Shown here piece after piece: positions 24,834-30,456 of a stretch of 30,456 nucleotides of DNA. This DNA comes from Chrysochromulina tobinii (lineage: Eukaryota; Haptophyta; Prymnesiales; Chrysochromulinaceae): NCBI GenBank assembly GCA_001275005.1, contig JWZX01002228.1:1-30456 (forward strand), given 5' to 3'. A program made the position numbers and the translations under genes. Under the pieces are notes generated by a model. It was not told the DNA's origin. It did no database searches and was given only the letters and a program-made list of their open reading frames with translations. Numbering within the stretch: position 1 is the stretch's first letter; each line of letters starts with the position of its first letter.

Positions 24834-25796
24834 ATGTCTGCCACTGGCTCAGACATCGGCACGCTCCGTGTGAGCGGGCTTCATCCGGATGTGACTATGG
24901 AGCAGGTGCATCGATTGCTCAGTGCGTTTGGATTCATCGATGAGCTCCGAACGATGCCGACACCTGGCGTGCAGCCACCGGAGATGACGGTGATTGTGCG
25001 CTACAAGACCCGCACGGCCGCTGAGGCCATCAGCATCGCAACCTCGCAGCTGACCACGGAGGAGTCGCACGGGCTCGTCCACTCGGGTAGCGGCCTCACC
25101 GTGACTGTCACCCCGAGAGATCAGTTGGGCGATGCATCTGACAGCATAGTCGCAGGGACAGCGCAGCCACCCTCAAGGGCCTTGCCGGCAAAGGTGCCAC
25201 AGCCGCCGCCTCAGCAGCAGCTGCTGCAGATGCAGATGATGCAACAGATGCAGCAGATGCCGCAGGTGCCACAGCAGATGATGATGCCGCCTCAGATGTT
25301 TGCGGGCATGCCCACTGGCGGCATGCAGCAAGTGCCCTTCTACGGCGCCGCCGCCGTCAGCGGCAACGGCTACGGCAGCTACAGCGGCTACGGCGGCTAC
25401 GGCGGCTACGGCGGGCCCATGGGCAACGGCCCTCTTCCTGTGGGAGGCCCGATGGGCGGTGGTGGCCGGCCCAGGGGCGAGGGCCGTGGCAGCACTGCGC
25501 CCGGCAACCTGACGGGCGAAGAGACGAAGCTCTTCGTGGGCGGCCTCCCTCAAGATTGCACCGAAGCCGCGATTCGCGTCGTCTTCGAGCCCTACGGCAA
25601 GGTGCTCAATGTGCACATTATGCTGCCGTCCGAGCGGACCGGACAGCGGTGCGCCTTTGTGCAGTACGAGATGCATGCATGCGCCTTGAGCGCCTTAGAG
25701 CTCTCTAACCAGTACCGCATGACTCCGAGCGGGGCCCCCATCGTGGTCCGCTTCGCCGATACCCAGGGGGCCGCAAAGCGCCAGCGTGCGTGGTAG
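24834..25796 (+). CDS. RNA-binding protein with two RRMs and Met/Gln- and Gly/Tyr-rich linker
   Basis: The 320-residue protein has an N-terminal RRM (about 9-95), starting TLRVSGLHPDVTMEQVHRLL. A C-terminal RRM (about 231-309) has RNP2 LFVGGL (233-238) and RNP1 RCAFVQYE (272-279). The linker is Gln/Met/Pro-rich (about 121-170), then Gly/Tyr-rich (GYGGYGGYGG near 185-194), a prion-like composition that often drives condensate formation. The layout resembles CELF/Bruno-like or hnRNP-type regulators of splicing or mRNA stability; the subfamily is not certain. RRM1 lacks a canonical RNP1. An upstream in-frame ATG (24723) would add 37 basic residues. I prefer 24834 because the added part looks non-domain and follows a uORF. 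Confidence 0.82.
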   Translation: MSATGSDIGTLRVSGLHPDVTMEQVHRLLSAFGFIDELRTMPTPGVQPPEMTVIVRYKTRTAAEAISIATSQLTTEESHGLVHSGSGLTVTVTPRDQLGDASDSIVAGTAQPPSRALPAKVPQPPPQQQLLQMQMMQQMQQMPQVPQQMMMPPQMFAGMPTGGMQQVPFYGAAAVSGNGYGSYSGYGGYGGYGGPMGNGPLPVGGPMGGGGRPRGEGRGSTAPGNLTGEETKLFVGGLPQDCTEAAIRVVFEPYGKVLNVHIMLPSERTGQRCAFVQYEMHACALSALELSNQYRMTPSGAPIVVRFADTQGAAKRQRAW

Positions 25797-26527
25797 ACGC
25801 GCTCGCAGAACCAGGCGCTCTCGTCCGAAGTCTTCCGGGGCGACGTAAGATCGCCGCAACGTGCCGCGCGGCGGCACGCGCGCGGTCGCGCGGGGAACGC
25901 TACGAGTTTTGGGTCGGGCGGGGGAACGGGGTCGAGCCGGCGCGCTTTCGTGAGGCATCATCGCGCTCACACTCTTAGTAAGTATTTACTTTATGTTGAC
26001 ACCGCATCGCATGTCTCACGTACACGTACACCGCGGCACCGGTCGGAAGCGCCGCGAGAGGCGAGTGGCCCACCGCCCGGTCGGGTTGTATCGTGGCGGG
26101 CACGACGTCGCGTTGCGCCGGCGGGCACGACGTCGCGTTGCGCCTGCCACGTGCCAGCCCATTCAGCATTCGCTCCCCCCTTCATATCAGTTGTAGTCGG
26201 GCAGGCGCCCCCACGATCGACGGCCCGTGTGTGGCGGGGTAAGCGCCACACATCACAACCCGATCGAACCATGCACATGCCTATGCAGCACACAAACTGT
26301 CTAGCACTGATCGGAGTCTCCGAAGTGATCATGCTGAGAGGCCACCCTCCGAGCTTCCGCAATATGACGAAGGCGGGTGGAGCGCGTCCAATAACTTGGC
26401 GGGCTCTCGTGCAGAAATCTGGCTTCCTGAGCTCCACAGGTTGCTCAGCACGCGGGCACCAAAAGGCGGACGGGAGGCGGTACCTGCAAGTGTGGCACCG
26501 GCGCGCGCCTCCTCGGGCTTCGCGGGT
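25797..26527. other. Convergent 3' intergenic stretch, repeats and hairpin
   Basis: It lies between the 3' ends of the RRM gene and the CCHC-knuckle gene. GTGCCGC-GCG-GCGGCAC (25861-25877) is a perfect hairpin near the 3' end of the RRM gene. A 25-bp direct duplication sits at 26095-26144. Open frames in this GC-rich stretch show no domain. Confidence 0.5.
26095..26144. repeat. 25-bp perfect tandem duplication
   Basis: GGCGGGCACGACGTCGCGTT plus GCGCC occurs at 26095-26119 and again at 26120-26144 without mismatch, suggesting a recent slippage or replication event. Confidence 0.9.
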
Positions 26528-27259
26528 TCAAAGGGCGTCGGCCTGCGCGAAGTGACTGCGCCGTGACGAGGACGGCGGCGAGTCCATTGGCAGCACATCG
26601 ACTGCCTGGTTGTCGCCCTGCTGCCCGAACCGGCAAGTCCGGGACTTGTGGCCGCACTCTTTGCAAATCGAGCAGCGCTGCTGCTTGTTCTTGCGCGAGA
26701 GGTGGGCCCCGCTGCTGTTCGGCGGGCTGCTGGACCGACTGCCGGATTTGGAACTCTTGGGAGACTGCGGTGAACCAAAGTCGGCGGGCTCCATCGTCGA
26801 GATGGGGCTGCCGACGTACCGCTCCGAGCTGCTTTTGTGTCGTTTGCTCGCGGCGAAGCTGCTGATGTAGTTTGGGGTCATGGGCGCGTCGATCGGGGAC
26901 GAATCGCCGATGCTCTGATCACCTGCGCGAGCAAAGACCAGCAGGCAAGTCAGGAAAAGGATCGAGCTCGTCGGAGATGCATTGGTAGAGGAGCACAGGA
27001 GAGGCCCCTGGAGCCGGGATCCGTGCCTGCCGCGCATCGACCAGGGCGACTGGAGGTGGTTTCGACCATCAGGCACCTTCCGCGCAGGCCGCTGGGGTCA
27101 GCAGACGCAGGGCTGTAGCTCAGGTTCCCCTCTTTCCTCCGTACCGTGCGTGTGGCCTGAAGCAAAGGGGTCCAACAGTTTGTCGAAGAAGTCGTTGATC
27201 TCGGGAGGGATATCGCCGACCGAGTCCTCGATGAGCAGGTGCACCGGATCGAACTCCAT
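26528..27259 (-). CDS. Two-exon Ser-rich protein with CCHC zinc knuckle
   Basis: The CDS is complement(join(26528..26922, 27145..27259)) and encodes 169 residues. Exon 1 begins at the first ATG after an in-frame stop and encodes an acidic/hydrophobic segment (LLIEDSVGDIPPEINDFFDK). Exon 2 is rich in Ser, Pro and Lys and contains C122-x2-C125-x4-H130-x4-C135 (RCSICKECGHKSRTC), a knuckle type seen in nucleic-acid or protein binding proteins. Unspliced, exon 2 would extend upstream into SSILFLTCLLVFARAG, which looks like a membrane segment. That stretch is the pyrimidine tract and branch region of the intron (CTGAC, then TTGCCTGCTGGTCTTTGCTC, then GCGCAG). Both ends are phase 1. Function unknown; a nuclear or RNA-linked role is inferred from the knuckle. 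Confidence 0.68.
26923..27144 (-). other. GT-AG intron (222 nt) in the CCHC-knuckle gene
   Basis: The donor is G|GTACGG at 27144. The acceptor GCGCAG ends at 26923 after a pyrimidine-rich tract with a CTGAC branch-like sequence. The phase 1 join gives a continuous 169-codon frame. Confidence 0.7.
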
Positions 27260-27460
27260 CACTTCAAGAGCCGCCGGCTGTGCTCAATGCAATGCCGACG
27301 GCCGCGTACGACCAGGACTCGCGGAATCAGGCTTTTCCGCTATTTTCGTAAGTTTTAGAATATGACGAACCAGCGCCGGGCGGGGATCTCCGAGATCGAG
27401 TTCAACAAAATCTGCTGCTGTCCTGCACTCCTGCTGCACCGTAAAGGGTTCCTCCGCCTC
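27260..27460. other. Short intergenic gap on the minus strand
   Basis: 201 bp between the stop of the coiled-coil gene (27461) and the start of the CCHC gene (27259). It must hold the promoter of the latter. No motif recognised beyond a pyrimidine-rich patch. Confidence 0.4.
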
Positions 27461-30456
27461 TCACACGGCCGCGCTCGAGGCCCACTTTCGCGCCTGCGCG
27501 CCGCTGGACGCGGGCCGTAGCGGGTTCGCGGGCGTCGTGTCGGGCGCGCGCCCAGTGGTCGAGCGTGCCGAGTTGCCCGCGACCGAGGAGTTGCCTACTG
27601 TGGACGAGCCCGAGGAGGGGCGACCGCGTGCGCTGCGGATGGCGCCGTCGTGAGCGTCCCCTTCGAGGCCGAGGCTGAGGGCGGCGTTGGGGGCGGCGTG
27701 GTTGGCCGAGAGCACGGCGCGTGGCTCAGGCGGCGGTTGCGGCGGGGCAGCCGCAGGTGCGACGGCCATGCGCGACGGGCTGCCCGGCACACCAAGCGGC
27801 AGCGCAAGCGAAGGCTTTGAGCCCGTCGAGGCAGGCGCCGACATGGTAGTGGCCGTGCTTGTCGGACCCCATGCCGCCTGAGGCGCCTGCGGTAGCTTGG
27901 GCAGCGGGCCGTTGGGCCCCTTGGGCGGCGGTGCGGGCAGCGCGCCGTTGAACGAGGGCTTGCGGGCGCCGTTGACAGTCGCGCGGGCCGCGTCCGCAAA
28001 CTTGTCGGCACCCGACTTAGCCAACGGGTTCATCACGCCCACGCGCATCGTGGCCGCGCCGTCCATGGCGCCCTTTGATTCATGGCGGCCTTCTTGGCCG
28101 TTCTTGGCCAAGGCACGCGGCCCGAAGAGCTGGTTGTAGTTCTCCTCGCGGTTCTGCAGCTCGAGCTTGTAGTAGTGCATCTCGTCCAGCGCCTTCTGCA
28201 CCATCGCTTCGCGCTCGCGCATGCCCGCCTCCATGGCCTGCATCTGCGCCAGGTCCTCGGGCCGGCTCTCGCGCTCCTCGAAGCGCAGCTGGAGATCGCG
28301 CAGCTCCTCCCGCAGGGCGTCGAGCTCATCGTGCAGCGCTTGCTTGGACGTCTCGCTCGCCGCCTGCAGCTCTCTGGCCTCCTCGAGGTGCGCGCGGCGC
28401 AGGTCCGACATGTCGTGCTGCGACTGGCGCTGCAGCTCTGCCTCCCGCTCCGCGAGCCTCCGGTGTAACCCCTCGCGCTCTGCCTCGCGCTCCGCGCGCA
28501 GCCGCGCGAGCGCAGCCTCCCGCTCGGCCGCCGCACGCTCTAGCTCCACCTTGCGCTCGGCCGCAGCCGCGAGCGTCGCGTCGCGCTCAGCGATGGCCGC
28601 CCGCAGCCGCTCCACGTCAGCTGCGAGCGCCGCAATCACCGCGTCGCAGTGGGCGATGGTCTCGGCCGTAGCATTCTCCTTCTCGGCGCCGAGCTCGGCC
28701 GCCTGCCTCTGGAGCGCGGCCACGTGGCTCGCCGCCTGCTCCTCGAGCGCCGTCACGAGCTCGGCACGCGCGCGGTCCGACGTGGCTATAACCGCCGACT
28801 GCTCCTCCATCCGGCGGCGCAGCCCATCGAGGTCGTCACGCACCGCCTGCACGCTCTCCGCCTCGCGCTGAGCAAGCGCCACCGCCTGCTCGCGCAGAGC
28901 GGCCGCATGAGCCTCCTCCTGCGAGGCTGCTACGCGCGCGAGCATGCCCGAGTGCTTCTCGTGCACGGCGGCGAGCTGCACCTCGTGCTCCTTCGTCAAG
29001 TACACGATGCGCTCCTCGAGCACCAGTTGCAGCTTGGCGGCCGCCTCCTCGCGCCTGGCGGCCTCCAAGCCCTTGGCCTGCAGCTCCACACGCAGCTGCT
29101 CGACCACCGCGTCCTGTGCGCTCGCGGCGCTACCCTGCTGGGCGCGCAGCTCCTCGAGCTGCCGACGCGTCGTCGCATGCGCGCTCTCTTCGGCCTGCCG
29201 CTGGCTGCGCGCCTCAGCCGCCTGCCGCTTCTCCTCCGCCGCCACCTCGCTCGCCTTGGCTGCCTTGACCTCCGCGCCCCGGAGGGCCTCCACGAGACGC
29301 CCCTGCTCCGCGAGAGCCGAGCGCGCTGTGGTGAGCACTTGCATGCAAGGCAGGTCATCAGTGGCAATCAACGTGCCTGCTCCGCTTGAGCGGCCTCGGC
29401 AGCGAGCGGTTTGCATGCAAGGCAGGTCATCAGTGGCAGGCCATCAATGGCAATCAACGTGCCTGCTCCGCTTGAGCAGCCTCGGCAGCGAGCGCCGCGC
29501 CTCTACGCGCCTCGTCCGCCTGCCGCGTCTTATCCGCCGCGAGCTTCTGTGCCTCGGTCAGCTCCTTGGCCATCCGTTGGCGCTCCTTTTCGGCAGCGGC
29601 GCTCGCCCTCTGCGCATCCTCCAACTCCCTGCCCTTTTTGGCGAGCTCCTCCTCCAAAGCCTTGAGGCGTCCCGTCGCCTCCGAGCGCAACCCGCTATCA
29701 ATCGCCGTCGTCACGCCGCCAGTCGCCACGCCGGCGACGCTCTTGCCAGCGCCCCCGTTGGCTGTCGCCGCTGCGAGAGCCGCCTTGGCCCTCTCGGCCT
29801 CCGCAGAGAGGAGCTCGACCGCTTGCTTCTTCGCGTTCGCGTCCGCGTTCGCGCGCTTGAGAAGGTCCTGCAGACGATTACGTTCGCCCTCGAGCGCCGC
29901 CACCGCCGCCTTGGCCGCCGCGTCGTCGCTGGGGCTTTCGCGCCCGCCGCCGCCGCCGCCGCCGCCGCCGCCGAAGCCGGTGTCCGCCGAGTTGCGCCGT
30001 GACTTATTGGCCTGCTCAAGCTGCTGCTGCTTCTGCCTCTCCTGCTGCAGCAGCTGCTGCTGCTCGATGTTCTTGGACTCTAGCGTGAGGAGCTTCTTCT
30101 TAAGCTCCCCCACCTCGTCCTCGTGCTTCGCCTTGAGCAGCTTGAGTGCGGTCGCACCCTCCTGCCTGGCCGCATTCTCCGCGATCGCCAGCTTCGCCTT
30201 CCAATCTGCGTCCGACTCCTGCGCCGCGACACTCCCGCGTGGCGACGCGGGCGGCGCGCCCGGCGCGCCGCCTCCGCCGCTCGCCTCGGCGGCCTTGAGG
30301 GCCACTTCGGCGGCATGGCGCTCGGCCTGCGCCCTCGCGAGCGCCTCGCGCGCCTCGGCCTGCGCTGCCTTGAGCGCCGCCGCCGCGCGCTCCTCGGACG
30401 CCTTCATCTCGGCCTCGTGCAGCTGCCTGCTCGCCTCGAGCGCCGCGGCCACCTCG
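27461..30456 (-). CDS. Long coiled-coil protein, FAM184-like, 3' part only
   Basis: The CDS is complement(join(27461..29325, 29459..>30456)); the 5' part lies beyond the right edge, where the frame is still open. The visible product is about 950 residues, mostly Glu/Ala/Arg/Lys/Gln heptad-rich coiled coil, interrupted by a poly-Gly run (complement of about 29943-29972). Near the end are YYKLELQNREENYNQLFG (complement of about 28124-28180) and VGVMNPLAKSG (about 28015-28048), which I associate with the C-terminal signature of the FAM184 family. The last 200 residues are Pro/Ser/Ala-rich and disordered. FAM184 proteins are poorly understood, with suggested links to cilia or the cytoskeleton. 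The stop is TGA at 27461-27463. The family call rests on remembered similarity. Confidence 0.6.
29326..29458 (-). other. Intron (133 nt) in the coiled-coil gene
   Basis: The donor is GCAC|GTTGAT at 29458; the acceptor CACCACAG ends at 29326. Both sides are phase 1 and the join continues the coiled coil (AEQA, then Pro, then RSALAEQ). Without splicing the frame ends at TGA right after the donor. Confidence 0.65.
29339..29494. repeat. Imperfect tandem duplication across an exon-intron border
   Basis: Units 29339-29410 (72 bp) and 29411-29494 (84 bp) share 27 + 43 bp with one mismatch. The longer unit has a 14-bp AGGCCATCAATGGC insert that itself near-duplicates its neighbour AGGTCATCAGTGGC. 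Each unit includes the end of the upstream exon and its splice donor. Confidence 0.9.

Noticed and set aside
26528-27076. A membrane protein with a central hydrophobic helix
   Set aside because: The helix is encoded by the pyrimidine tract of an intron, and the frame starts with GTG. The two-exon model is better.
27461-29416. A separate 651-residue protein starting at 29416
   Set aside because: Its first about 30 codons are the intron and tandem repeat. Splicing at 29459/29325 joins it in phase to the upstream coiled coil.
1-30456. Defence system, CRISPR array, integron, prophage or operon-like cluster
   Set aside because: The genes are eukaryotic, with introns and separate promoters. No repeat-spacer pattern, integrase or phage protein is seen.

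Overview
This window reads as nuclear DNA of a GC-rich, gene-dense, photosynthetic protist. The genes are mostly single-exon, lie on both strands and are separated by a few hundred bases. Four GT-AG introns can be placed by reading frame. The proteins are eukaryotic: a LIM/DA1 peptidase, a RAD16-type SNF2 ATPase with a RING insertion, an LMBR1 membrane protein, an RRM protein, a p23/CS-domain protein and a FAM184-like coiled coil. A Tic22-like plastid import protein and two N-termini that look like signal-plus-transit leaders point to an alga with a plastid. A haptophyte is my best guess, from base composition, intron style and the C-x4-C-x5-H-x3-C leader on the RAD16 protein. A GC-rich stramenopile or green alga is not excluded.

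Left part (1-7.1 kb, mainly plus strand). After a proline-rich reading at the left edge (minus) come a small secreted or plastid-type protein (540-1001), a DA1-like LIM peptidase (1796-3247), a Tic22-like protein (3444-4241), an OTU-domain protease (4492-5586) and a PhyH-type 2-oxoglutarate dioxygenase split by one intron (5732-7099).

Centre (7.9-16 kb, minus strand). Three genes run in tandem: RAD16 with a PARP-type zinc finger (16009 to 12359), LMBRD2-like (11546 to 8994) and an MGRN1/LOG2-like RING protein with a possible myristoylation start (8750 to 7890).

Right part (16-30.5 kb, mixed strands). A methyltransferase-16/WW protein diverges from RAD16 (16243-17466). It converges on a signal-peptide CS-domain protein (19626 to 17983). 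Next come a small protein whose 3' end lies in 23-bp repeats, a two-exon leader/membrane protein (21527 to 20878), a second PhyH-type enzyme (21735-22889), a class I methyltransferase (23686-24645), a two-RRM protein (24834-25796), a two-exon CCHC-knuckle protein (27259 to 26528) and the 3' part of a long coiled-coil gene that runs off the right edge.

The genes do not form an evident pathway or operon. Protein turnover is represented several times (DA1, OTU, RING, RAD16-RING), but clustering by chance is the simplest reading. I found no rRNA, tRNA, CRISPR array, transposase or viral gene. The less ordinary signals are domain fusions (PARP finger with RAD16; methyltransferase with WW), a CS domain behind a signal peptide, a tandem duplication across an exon-intron border, a repeat pair at 1.3 and 23.4 kb, and a 14-nt motif shared just upstream of two genes.
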